DNA of 64,000 nucleotides from SIG603 sp044432645. GTDB lineage: Bacteria > Bacillota > Clostridia > Oscillospirales > Acutalibacteraceae. The position numbers and the translations under genes are program-made. Under the pieces are notes generated by a model. The model was not told the DNA's origin. It did not search any database and worked only from the letters and a program-made list of their open reading frames with translations. Every line of letters starts with the position of its first letter. The first letter of the stretch is position 1. Positions 1 through 7,501 of the stretch are shown piece after piece. The DNA lies in NCBI GenBank assembly GCA_044432645.1, contig JAWXUM010000003.1, positions 62,001 through 126,000 of the forward strand, read 5' to 3'.

Positions 1-1243
1 AGCTGATACAATTGACAGCATAAAAGAACAACGTGAGGCTATTGAAACTCAACAAAACGCTTTAGATTCTCAACTTGCTGAATTAGAAGCTAATCAAGCT
101 GACGCCGAAGAATATTCAGAACTTTTAACTGAAAAAATAACTTTAACAGAAGAAAGCATCGACACTGCAATTGCTAACATAGCAACTCTTAACGATACTA
201 TATCAGTATTAGAAGTATCTATAGAAGAATCAGAAGCAGAGTATGCTGACACTTTTGAACTTTTAAAAATTCGTTTGGTTGCTTTGTATGAAGCTGGCGA
301 AATTGGTTCTCTTGAAATACTATTAAGTTCAACAAGCCTTTATGAATTTTCTTTAAAAACCGAAGCTATTCAAGCTATTACAGAACATGATGCTGGTCTT
401 ATGGACGAAATTTGTGAATACATAGAAGAAGTAAATGTTCAAAAAGCTGAACTTACTGAACAAAAAGAACAAGTTGCCGAAGAAAAAATCACTTTAGAAG
501 AAGACCAAGAAGAACTTGAAGAGTTATATACCGAAAACGAAACTTTACTTGCTGAAATTTCAGCAGATAAAGATGATATAGAGTCTTTACAATCTCAATT
601 AGCTGAAGAAGACGATGATCTAAACGAACAACTTCAAGAATTAATTGCAGCACAAGAAGCTGCTGAACAAGCTGAGGCAGAAGCTGCTGCAAAAGCTGAG
701 GCTGAAGCTGAAGCAAACAGTTCATCTTCAAGTAGTAGTTCATCTAGTGATAGCTCGTCTAGTAGTAGCTCATCAAGTGATAGTTCTTCTAGCGACAGTT
801 CATCTAGCGATAGTTCGTCATCAAGTAGTTCGTCATCAAGTAGTTCATCATCATCATCAAGTAGCACATCTGATTTCAGCAATTTAACTTGGCCTGTTCC
901 TGGTTATGGCACAAGCTACATTACATGTTGGTTTGGTAATGGACATAATGGTCTTGATATAGCTGCTCCGTACGGAACAAAAATTGTGGCTGTTGCAAGT
1001 GGTACAGTTATAAGTGCTTCATATCATTGGTCTTGGGGTTACAATGTTCTAGTTTATCATAACAGTACATACTCTACACGTTACGCTCACTGTTCTACAA
1101 TGGCAGTTTCTGCAGGTGACTATGTATATGCAGGTCAGGTTGTAGGCTATATGGGTAGCACGGGTAACAGTACTGGTAACCATTTACACTTTGAAATTTA
1201 CAAAAACGGTACAAGAGTTGACCCGTACCCTTACTTAACATAA
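1..1243 (+). CDS. M23 (LytM-type) peptidoglycan hydrolase with coiled coil and Ser-rich linker, 5' partial
   Basis: The frame is open from base 2, so the start lies before the window. The first ~235 visible residues are Glu/Gln/Leu-rich coiled coil, as in EnvC-like or PcsB-like proteins that place and restrain the hydrolase. A linker of about 50 residues, almost only Ser with scattered Asp (bases ~718-865), follows. The C-terminal ~115 residues are a peptidase M23 domain: HNGLD gives the HxxxD zinc ligands and HLHFE the HxH motif. Such enzymes cut peptide crosslinks in the wall during division or growth. A signal peptide would be expected but lies outside the window. The gene ends just before a strong terminator, so it is the last gene of its transcript. 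The domain assignment is firm; the cellular role is inferred. Confidence 0.9.
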   Translation, partial: ADTIDSIKEQREAIETQQNALDSQLAELEANQADAEEYSELLTEKITLTEESIDTAIANIATLNDTISVLEVSIEESEAEYADTFELLKIRLVALYEAGEIGSLEILLSSTSLYEFSLKTEAIQAITEHDAGLMDEICEYIEEVNVQKAELTEQKEQVAEEKITLEEDQEELEELYTENETLLAEISADKDDIESLQSQLAEEDDDLNEQLQELIAAQEAAEQAEAEAAAKAEAEAEANSSSSSSSSSSDSSSSSSSSSDSSSSDSSSSDSSSSSSSSSSSSSSSSSSTSDFSNLTWPVPGYGTSYITCWFGNGHNGLDIAAPYGTKIVAVASGTVISASYHWSWGYNVLVYHNSTYSTRYAHCSTMAVSAGDYVYAGQVVGYMGSTGNSTGNHLHFEIYKNGTRVDPYPYLT

Positions 1244-1270
1244 TTTCTCCTATTAAATAAATTGGGAAAG

Positions 1271-1298
1271 ACGCTAACATTAATTTGTTAGCGTTTTT
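1271..1298 (+). terminator. Rho-independent terminator after the M23 hydrolase gene
   Basis: A perfect 9-bp stem, ACGCTAACA (1271-1279) and TGTTAGCGT (1286-1294), encloses a 6-nt loop and runs into a T tract. It separates the hydrolase gene from the purine cluster. Confidence 0.88.
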
Positions 1299-1418
1299 CC
1301 TATGTCTTAGAGCCTTTAATAAACTAAGTTAGTTATATAAATTATTGTAAATAATGCCAAATTTCGGCTTATTTAGCAATTTTTATTAAATAAAGTGTAA
1401 ATTTAACCCTTTTAGCAC

Positions 1419-1447
1419 TTGAAAAAAATCTTAAAATTGAGTAAAAT
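1419..1447 (+). promoter_or_regulatory. Sigma-A-type promoter of the purine cluster
   Basis: TTGAAA (1419-1424), a 17-nt spacer and TAAAAT (1442-1447) precede purE. The predicted leader is about 85 nt and holds a small hairpin (ACTGTG 1489-1494 with CACAGT 1510-1515). I looked for the purine-riboswitch core and do not see it, so any purine control would be by another means. Apart from this promoter, the stretch 1299-1539 holds nothing I recognise. Confidence 0.65.
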
Positions 1448-1539
1448 ATAATAGAAAAAGAAAAATTATAACAATAAACAATTTTTATACTGTGAGTATA
1501 TTTTTTAACCACAGTTAATTTATTTAAGGAGATTATAAA

Positions 1540-2040
1540 ATGAGTAAAAAAGTAGCAATTATCATGGGTAGTGACAGCGACTTTCCTGTATTAGAATCAG
1601 CAGTAAAAAAACTAAAAGGTTTCGGAATTGAAACCGAAGTTAAAGTTATGTCTGCTCACAGAACACCTGACATGGCAGCTGAATTTTCAAAAAATGCTAA
1701 AGCTAACGGCTTTGGTGTAATTATTGCAGCAGCTGGTAAAGCAGCTCACTTAGGTGGTGTACTTGCTGCACACACTACACTTCCTGTAATTGGTATTCCT
1801 GTAAAGTCATCAGAGCTTGACGGCATGGACGCACTACTTGCAACAGTTCAAATGCCTGCTGGTATTCCTGTAGCTACAGTTGCTATAAACGGAGCTGACA
1901 ATGCAGCTATTTTGGCTACACAAATGCTTGCACTTTCTGACGAAGATTTGGCTAAAAAATTAGAACAAGCAAAAGAAGACATGGTAGCTGGTGTTATTAA
2001 GAAAAACGAAGCTTTGCAAGCAAAAGTTAACGCTTTATAA
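1540..2040 (+). CDS. purE: N5-carboxyaminoimidazole ribonucleotide mutase PurE
   Basis: PurE converts N5-CAIR to CAIR in de novo purine synthesis. The 166-residue length fits the family. GSDSDF (10-15) and SAHRTP (38-43) are the substrate-phosphate and catalytic loops; the third loop reads AAGKAAHLGG where many class I enzymes have AGGAAHLPG. The start has an AAGGAG site 8 nt upstream. It is the first gene of a cluster with purM, purN, purO-like, AICAR transformylase and purD. No purK is seen in the window, so the source of N5-CAIR (PurK elsewhere, or direct carboxylation of AIR) cannot be decided here. Confidence 0.95.
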   Translation: MSKKVAIIMGSDSDFPVLESAVKKLKGFGIETEVKVMSAHRTPDMAAEFSKNAKANGFGVIIAAAGKAAHLGGVLAAHTTLPVIGIPVKSSELDGMDALLATVQMPAGIPVATVAINGADNAAILATQMLALSDEDLAKKLEQAKEDMVAGVIKKNEALQAKVNAL

Positions 2041-2053
2041 GAGAGTTTATATC

Positions 2054-2105
2054 GTAGGGAATAACCATTGGTCATTCAAAGAAACTAGCAAAGCTCGCTA
2101 CCTAC
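2054..2105 (+). repeat. Short palindromic intergenic repeat with GTAGG/CCTAC ends (copy 1)
   Basis: The 52-bp element begins GTAGG and ends CCTAC. Two inner palindromes are visible: GAATAACC-ATT-GGTCATTC and, read on the minus strand, TAGCGAGC-TTT-GCTA. It fills the purE-aminopeptidase gap. Its layout matches the copies at 3444-3588 and 5298-5347. Confidence 0.6.
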
Positions 2106-2188
2106 AATGGACTTCATTATCTTTAACTTAAGTTCCTATAGAATCATTCGTAATAGGCATATCTATATAAATAAAAGGAGAATTAACA

Positions 2189-3421
2189 ATGAACAAAACA
2201 ATGCTAAAAAAATACGCAAAATTAATAGTCAAAATGGGCGCAAATGTACAAAAAGGTCAAGGGTGTATTATCAGTGTAGCAGTTGACCAAGAAGAGTTTG
2301 CTTTATTGGTACAAGACGAGGCTTACAAAGCTGGTGCTAAATGGGTTAGAATTGACTGGCAATCACAACAAAGCTTGAAACTTAAATTAAGACATGAAAG
2401 TGCAACTCAACTTTCAAAAGTGCCAGAGTGGGAAGAAACTCAAGCACAATACATGGTTGACACATTACCTTGTCGTATTCACATTGTTTCTGACGACCCA
2501 GACGGTCTAAAATCTGCTAACCCTGCTAAATTCCAAAAATACATGATTGCTAAAATTGGTACACTTAAAAAATACAGAACAGCTATTGACGAAAAACATC
2601 AATGGACTATAGCCGCTGTTCCATCACCAAAATGGGCTAAAAAAGTTTTCCCTAATGACCGTACAAGCGTTGCTATGGAAAAAATGTGGGAAGCTATTTT
2701 GGCTACTGTTAGAGTTTCAAAAGACAACGACCCTGTAGCTGACTGGCAAGCACACAACGCTACACTTCAAGGAAATTCAGCTAAACTTAACGAATTAGAA
2801 CTTGACTATTTACATTATACAAACGCTGCTGGTACAGATTTTAAAGCATGGTTAATGCCTGAATCAACTTGGGGTGGTGGTGGTGACACTACTAAAAACA
2901 CAAATGTTTTCTTCAACCCTAATATGCCAACAGAAGAAGTTTTCACATCTCCAATGGCTGGCAAAGCAGAGGGTACTGTTGTTGCTACTCTTCCCCTTTC
3001 TTATCAAGGCACTTTAATCAACAACTTCTCTATAACTTTTGAGGGTGGTAAAGCTGTTTCTTGGACTGCTGAACAAGGCGAAGAAACACTAACTAATATG
3101 TTAACAATGGATGACGGAGCAAAAATGCTTGGTGAACTTGCTTTAATTCCTTTCAACTCACCTATTTCAAATTCTGGTATTTTATATTACAATACATTAT
3201 TTGACGAAAACGCAAGCTGTCACTTAGCTTTAGGTAGAGGTTTTGCTGGTTGCCTAAAAGGTTCTCAAGATATGACAGAAGATGAAATGAAAGAAAAAGG
3301 TCTTAACGACTCACTTATCCACGTTGACTTTATGATTGGCTCTGCCGACATGAACATTGTTGGATATAAAAAAGACGGTACAGCTGTACAAATTTTTGAA
3401 AACGGCAACTGGGCAATTTAA
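2189..3421 (+). CDS. M29-family metallo-aminopeptidase (AmpS/AmpT type)
   Basis: The 410-residue length and motifs fit peptidase family M29, cytoplasmic aminopeptidases with a two-metal centre. Likely metal ligands are E250 (PTEEVF), E316 (LGELALIP), H345 (ENASCHLALG), H378 and D380 (LIHVDF), spaced as in the Thermus aminopeptidase T family. The AAGGAG site is well placed before the ATG at 2189. It lies between purE and purM in the same direction, with repeat elements on both sides. A peptidase has no known step in purine synthesis, so this is probably an insertion of an unrelated housekeeping gene into the cluster. Confidence 0.9.
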   Translation: MNKTMLKKYAKLIVKMGANVQKGQGCIISVAVDQEEFALLVQDEAYKAGAKWVRIDWQSQQSLKLKLRHESATQLSKVPEWEETQAQYMVDTLPCRIHIVSDDPDGLKSANPAKFQKYMIAKIGTLKKYRTAIDEKHQWTIAAVPSPKWAKKVFPNDRTSVAMEKMWEAILATVRVSKDNDPVADWQAHNATLQGNSAKLNELELDYLHYTNAAGTDFKAWLMPESTWGGGGDTTKNTNVFFNPNMPTEEVFTSPMAGKAEGTVVATLPLSYQGTLINNFSITFEGGKAVSWTAEQGEETLTNMLTMDDGAKMLGELALIPFNSPISNSGILYYNTLFDENASCHLALGRGFAGCLKGSQDMTEDEMKEKGLNDSLIHVDFMIGSADMNIVGYKKDGTAVQIFENGNWAI

Positions 3422-3443
3422 GTGATTTGAATATCGCACATAC

Positions 3444-3588
3444 TGTAGGGGCGAGCTTCGCTCGTCCGTTTGGGTGAAAAAAGTAATTTTTACAAAAAGG
3501 CTTAAAAGGTAAAGTTTGCTTATCCTTTATAATTGTTTTTTCAATTATATTTCGTCCTTACTGCGGACGACCACAGGTCGCCCCTGCA
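3444..3588 (+). repeat. MITE-like palindromic repeat with 25-bp inverted ends (copy 2)
   Basis: The left end (3444-3468, TGTAGGGGCGAGC...) and the reverse complement of the right end (3564-3588, TGCAGGGGCGACC...) match at 20 of 25 positions. Each end is itself palindromic (CGAGCTTCGCTCG; CGACCACAGGTCG). The ~95-bp core is AT-rich with no gene. The element fills the aminopeptidase-purM gap. Ends and size resemble a miniature transposable or REP-like element; no transposase is nearby. Confidence 0.65.
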
Positions 3589-3622
3589 CCAATAAAATAA
3601 ATAAAAACAAAGGAATTAATAT

Positions 3623-4660
3623 ATGAAAAGTAGTTTTAGCGATAGCTATAAAGCAGCAGGCGTTGACGTAACAGCTGGTTACAAATCTGTTGAGCTTATG
3701 AAAAAACATATCAAAAGAACACATATCGACGGCGTTGTTTCTGACGTTGGTGGTTTCGGTGGCCTTTTTGCTCCTAATATGACAGGCATGGAAGAACCAA
3801 TTTTGGTTTCTGGTACTGACGGTGTTGGCACAAAAATTTGTATTGCTGACATGATGGACAAACACGACACTATTGGTATTGACGCAGTTGCTATGTGCGT
3901 TAATGACGTTATTTGTTGTGGCGCAAAGCCAATGTTCTTTTTAGATTATATTGCTTGTGGCAAAAATGTTCCAGAAAAAATTGCTGAAATCGTAGCTGGT
4001 GTTGCAGAGGGCTGTGTTCAGTCTGGTTGCGCATTAATCGGTGGCGAAACAGCAGAACATCCAGGTGTTATGCCTGAAAACGAGTTCGACTTAGCTGGCT
4101 TTAATGTCGGTATAGTTGATAAGAAAAAAATAATTGATGGTACAAAACTTGCTGTTGGTGATGTTCTAATCGGTATCGCCTCTTCAGGTGTTCACTCTAA
4201 TGGTTTCTCACTTGTTAGAAAAGTTTTCGATGTTAATAAAGAAAATTTACATGTTCATTACGATGAGCTTGGCGCTACTTTGGGTGACAGCCTACTTACT
4301 CCAACAAAATTATATGTAAAATCTGTTTTTGCTGCTATCGAAAATGCAGATGTAAAAGCAATTTCTCATATCACTGGTGGTGGTTTTTACGAAAATATCC
4401 CACGTATGCTTCATGACGGCATGACTGCTAAAATCGAAAAAGCTTCAATTCCAGTTCTTCCAATTTTCGAGCTTATCGCTAAAGTTGGCAATATTCCAGA
4501 ACGTGACATGTTCAACACATTTAACATGGGTGTTGGTATTTGTATGGCTGTTAGCGCTGAAACTGCTGACAAAGCTATTGATGCAATTAATGCCACAGGC
4601 GAAACAGCTTGTAAACTTGGTGTAATTGTTGAGGGTGACGAGGGTGTTATTTTATGGTAA
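3623..4660 (+). CDS. purM: Phosphoribosylformylglycinamidine cyclo-ligase (AIR synthetase) PurM
   Basis: PurM closes the imidazole ring, converting FGAM and ATP to AIR. The 345-residue protein shows the family signature SGTDGVGTK around residue 57, then CVNDVICCGAKPMFFLDYIA, GGETAEHPG and the glycine-rich ITGGGFYENIPR. The AIRS N domain covers roughly the first half and the C domain the rest. An AAAGGA site precedes the ATG at 3623. Its 3' end overlaps purN by 7 nt, which suggests translational coupling of the two purine steps. Confidence 0.97.
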   Translation: MKSSFSDSYKAAGVDVTAGYKSVELMKKHIKRTHIDGVVSDVGGFGGLFAPNMTGMEEPILVSGTDGVGTKICIADMMDKHDTIGIDAVAMCVNDVICCGAKPMFFLDYIACGKNVPEKIAEIVAGVAEGCVQSGCALIGGETAEHPGVMPENEFDLAGFNVGIVDKKKIIDGTKLAVGDVLIGIASSGVHSNGFSLVRKVFDVNKENLHVHYDELGATLGDSLLTPTKLYVKSVFAAIENADVKAISHITGGGFYENIPRMLHDGMTAKIEKASIPVLPIFELIAKVGNIPERDMFNTFNMGVGICMAVSAETADKAIDAINATGETACKLGVIVEGDEGVILW

Positions 4661-5277
4661 AAATAGCTGTTTTAGTTTCAGGTGGTGGAACAAACTTGCA
4701 AGCTTTAATTGACGCTGAGAAAAACGACGAGATTAAAGGTGGTAAAATCAGCCTTGTACTTGCAAGCCGTGAAGACGCTTATGCTTTAACTAGAGCAAAA
4801 AATGCTGATATTGAAACTACAGTTTTACTTAGAAAAACTTTCTCAAGTACCGAAGAATACAGCAAAACACTTATTAAAACTTTAAAAGACAAAGAAATTG
4901 ACTTAATTGTTTTAGCTGGATTTATGACAATTTTTTCAGACGAAGTTACAAAAGCTTTTGAAAATAAAATTATAAATATTCACCCAGCTTTAATTCCATC
5001 ATTTTGTGGCAAAGGCTTTTATGGACTACATGTTCACGAAGGTGCTTTGGCTCGTGGTGTAAAATTAACTGGCGCTACTGTTCACTTTGTAAACGAAATT
5101 TGTGATGGTGGTCCTATTATAATGCAAAAAGCTGTTGAAGTTTTAGAAAATGACACAGCTGAAACCTTACAAAAAAGAGTTATGGAACAAGCAGAATGGG
5201 AACTTTTACCAAAAGCTGTTTCTCTGTTTTGTCAAGGCAAACTAGAAGTTAAAGACAATTTGGTTTATATTAAATAA
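4654..5277 (+). CDS. purN: Phosphoribosylglycinamide formyltransferase PurN
   Basis: PurN transfers a formyl group from 10-formyl-THF to GAR. The 207-residue length is typical. SGGGTNLQALI near the N terminus binds the substrate phosphate, IINIHPALIPSF carries the catalytic Asn and His, and GATVHFV with DGGPII completes the active site and folate site, including the family aspartate. The ATG at 4654 lies inside the end of purM. The gene is followed by a palindromic repeat and then the purO-like gene. Confidence 0.96.
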   Translation: MVKIAVLVSGGGTNLQALIDAEKNDEIKGGKISLVLASREDAYALTRAKNADIETTVLLRKTFSSTEEYSKTLIKTLKDKEIDLIVLAGFMTIFSDEVTKAFENKIINIHPALIPSFCGKGFYGLHVHEGALARGVKLTGATVHFVNEICDGGPIIMQKAVEVLENDTAETLQKRVMEQAEWELLPKAVSLFCQGKLEVKDNLVYIK

Positions 5278-5297
5278 AATTGAATTTTCGTAAAAAC

Positions 5298-5347
5298 GTA
5301 GGAAACAGTCTTGACTGTTCCTCGGAATGGTCAAGACCATTCCCTAC
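5298..5347 (+). repeat. Palindromic intergenic repeat with covarying arms (copy 3)
   Basis: Two 24-bp arms (5298-5321 and 5324-5347) are inverted copies matching at 19 of 24 positions, starting GTAGG and ending CCTAC. Each arm is a hairpin (AACAGT-CTTG-ACTGTT; GGAATGGTC-AA-GACCATTCC). The differing positions change in pairs: CA/TG in one arm is TG/CA in the other, so base pairing is kept. Confidence 0.72.
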
Positions 5348-5383
5348 AATAAAAATCGGATATTCAAAATAAGGAGAATAACC

Positions 5384-6091
5384 ATGTACAACATAAATAA
5401 TTTACTTGAAACCAACACTTACCCTGGTCGTGGTATTATTGTTGGCACTACTGAGGATAGCAAAAAAGCTGTTATTGCCTATTTTATTATGGGTAGAAGT
5501 GTTAACAGCCGTAACAGAGTTTTTGTTCCTGAAGATAGGGGTCTTAGAACTCAAGCTTTTGACTCTGCACTTCTTTCTGACCCATCACTTGTAATTTACG
5601 CTCCTGTTAAAGCACTTGAAAATAAATTAATAGTGACAAATGGCGACCAAACTGACACTGTTTTTGACATGATGTCAAACGGTGCAAGCTTTGAAAATTC
5701 GCTAAGAACAAGAACTTTTGAACCAGACGAGCCTAATTTTACTCCAAGAATTTCTGCTATTTTAGAGTTTGCAGACGGAAGTTTCACCTATAAAATGTCA
5801 ATTTTAAAAAGCTGTGATGGCGACCCTGACCATGCAGAAAAACAATTTTTCGACTACACTGCAAACGCTGGTATAGGCCATTTTATTCACACATACAAAT
5901 GTGATGGCGAGCCTAGAATTCCGTCATTTGAGGGCGAACCTGAAAAAATCTTTATCAAGGGTGATGTAGAAGAAATGACTTTAAATCTTTGGAAAAGTTT
6001 AAACGAAGACAATAAAGTTTCACTTTTTGTTAGATATATCGACCTTGAAACAGGTTTAGAAGAAACAAGAATTATTAATAAAAATAAATAA
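5384..6091 (+). CDS. purO: Archaeal-type IMP cyclohydrolase (PurO-like)
   Basis: The protein looks like the IMP cyclohydrolase family of archaeal PurO, which closes FAICAR to IMP, the last de novo step. Recognisable stretches are NTYPGRGIIVG, AYFIMGRSVNSRNR, IYAPV, TNGDQTD and NFTPRISAI. I place the start at the ATG 5384 (235 residues) because AAGGAG lies 8 nt upstream; the longer frame from 5327 would read through the upstream palindromic repeat. It sits directly before a stand-alone AICAR transformylase, so the pair does the job of bifunctional PurH. The family call is from memory of these motifs. Confidence 0.88.
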   Translation: MYNINNLLETNTYPGRGIIVGTTEDSKKAVIAYFIMGRSVNSRNRVFVPEDRGLRTQAFDSALLSDPSLVIYAPVKALENKLIVTNGDQTDTVFDMMSNGASFENSLRTRTFEPDEPNFTPRISAILEFADGSFTYKMSILKSCDGDPDHAEKQFFDYTANAGIGHFIHTYKCDGEPRIPSFEGEPEKIFIKGDVEEMTLNLWKSLNEDNKVSLFVRYIDLETGLEETRIINKNK

Positions 6092-6107
6092 TATTTTTCA
6101 AATTAAC

Positions 6108-6138
6108 CGTATGGAATGTGCAGTGCGCATTCCATACG
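6108..6138 (+). repeat. 31-nt palindrome with AGT loop (copy 4)
   Basis: A 14-bp stem starting CGTATGGAATG and ending CATTCCATACG closes on a 3-nt AGT loop, with one T-G wobble. The inner 21 nt (6113-6133) recur exactly at 7378-7398. It lies between the purO-like gene and the AICAR transformylase and, having no T run, is unlikely to be a plain terminator. Confidence 0.7.
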
Positions 6139-6164
6139 AAACTATTAAAAAAGGAGCAATTATC

Positions 6165-7340
6165 TTGAAAGAATTAATGCTTAAATACGGTTGTAATCCC
6201 AACCAAAAACCGTCTAAAATTTTTACAAATACAGGCGCAGATTTGCCTATCACAGTTTTAAACGGTACACCTGGTTATATTAACTTTATGGACGCTTTAA
6301 ACAGTTGGCAATTAGTTCGTGAACTTAAAAAATTCACTGGTCTTCCAGCAGCAGCATCTTTTAAACATGTTAGCCCAGCTGGTGCAGCCGTAGCTACTCC
6401 AATGAGCGACACTTTAAAGAAAATTCACTTTGTAGATGATTTAGAGCTTTCCCCTATTGCAACTGCTTACGCAAGAGCAAGAGGTGCTGACAGGATGTCA
6501 TCTTACGGCGACTGGGCTGCACTTTCTGACATTTGCGACAAAGAAACTGCAACTTTACTAGCTAGAGAAGTAAGTGACGGTGTTATTGCACCTGGATACA
6601 CTGACGAAGCTTTAGCTATTTTAAAAACTAAGAAAAAAGGAAACTATAATGTCGTTCAAATTGACGAAAATTATGTTCCAGCAGCTATAGAGCATAAAGA
6701 TATTTTTGGAATTACTTTTGAGCAAGGTAGAAATGAGCTTAAAATTGACGAAGAAATGCTTACAAATATTGTAACTGAAAATAAAGATTTAACAGATGAA
6801 GCTAAAAGAGATATGATTGTTTCATTAATCACACTTAAATACACACAGTCTAACTCTGTTTGTTATGTAAAAGACGGTCAAGCTATTGGTATTGGCGCTG
6901 GTCAACAAAGCCGTGTTCACTGCACAAGACTTGCTGGCTCAAAAGCTGACAACTGGTACCTAAGACAAAGCCCAAAAGTTTTAAACTTACCATTTAAAGA
7001 TAAAATTAAAAGAGCTGATAGAGATAATACTATTGATGTTTATATTTCTGACGACTGCATGGACGTTTTAGCTGATGGCACTTGGGAAATTTTCTTTACA
7101 GAAAAACCAGAGATTTTCACAAGAGAAGAAAGAAAAGCTTGGATAGAAACAATGTCTGACGTTACACTTGGCAGTGATGCTTTCTTCCCGTTTGGCGACA
7201 ACATTGAAAGAGCAAAAAGAAGTGGCGTTAAATACATCGCTCAACCTGGTGGCTCAATTCGTGATGATAACGTTATCGACACATGTAACAAGTATGACAT
7301 GGTAATGTCATTTACAGGAATTCGCTTATTCCATCATTAA
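6165..7340 (+). CDS. purH: Stand-alone AICAR transformylase (PurH formyltransferase half)
   Basis: The enzyme formylates AICAR to FAICAR using 10-formyl-THF. The sequence corresponds only to the C-terminal half of bifunctional PurH: LKYGCNPNQKPS, SFKHVSPAGAAV (Lys/His of the active site), YTQSNSVCYV, IGIGAGQQSRVHCTRLA, and the end AQPGGSIRDDNVI. I chose the TTG at 6165 (391 residues) since AAGGAG lies 8 nt upstream; an in-frame ATG lies at 6177 and the longer frame from 6111 runs through a palindromic repeat. No MGS-like cyclohydrolase domain is present; the purO-like gene immediately upstream supplies that step. Confidence 0.93.
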   Translation: MKELMLKYGCNPNQKPSKIFTNTGADLPITVLNGTPGYINFMDALNSWQLVRELKKFTGLPAAASFKHVSPAGAAVATPMSDTLKKIHFVDDLELSPIATAYARARGADRMSSYGDWAALSDICDKETATLLAREVSDGVIAPGYTDEALAILKTKKKGNYNVVQIDENYVPAAIEHKDIFGITFEQGRNELKIDEEMLTNIVTENKDLTDEAKRDMIVSLITLKYTQSNSVCYVKDGQAIGIGAGQQSRVHCTRLAGSKADNWYLRQSPKVLNLPFKDKIKRADRDNTIDVYISDDCMDVLADGTWEIFFTEKPEIFTREERKAWIETMSDVTLGSDAFFPFGDNIERAKRSGVKYIAQPGGSIRDDNVIDTCNKYDMVMSFTGIRLFHH

Positions 7341-7342
7341 TA

Positions 7343-7472
7343 CTAGGAGCAAGCTTTACTTGTCCGTGTTGTCAAAGGGAATGTGCAGTGCGCATTCCAC
7401 AAAATTATGGACAACCCAAAGGAACGCCTGCTGGACATTCCGTACGAACAAACCAAAAATTGTGGTTGTCCA
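7343..7472 (+). repeat. Compound cluster of palindromic repeats before purD (copy 5)
   Basis: A degenerate arm (7343-7366, CTAGGAGCAAGC...TGTCCG) resembles the ends of copy 2. It is followed by a hairpin identical to the core of copy 4 (7378-7398) and a related hairpin in the other direction (7421-7441, GGAACGCC...GGACATTCC). A 9-bp inverted repeat, TGGACAACC (7408-7416) and GGTTGTCCA (7464-7472), encloses the latter. It looks like nested or decayed copies. Confidence 0.55.
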
Positions 7473-7501
7473 AAAAAATCAACCCAAAAAGGGGAATTAA
7501 A

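Noticed and set aside
634..887. Open frames opposite or overlapping the Ser-rich linker
   Set aside because: They arise from low-complexity TCA/AGT repeats and have no ribosome site or family signal.
1454..1539. Purine riboswitch before purE
   Set aside because: The leader has only a small 6-bp hairpin and lacks the conserved purine-riboswitch junction and loop bases.
7388..7501. Longer N-terminal start for purD
   Set aside because: The 38 extra codons read through palindromic repeat sequence, and a good ribosome site precedes the ATG at 7502.
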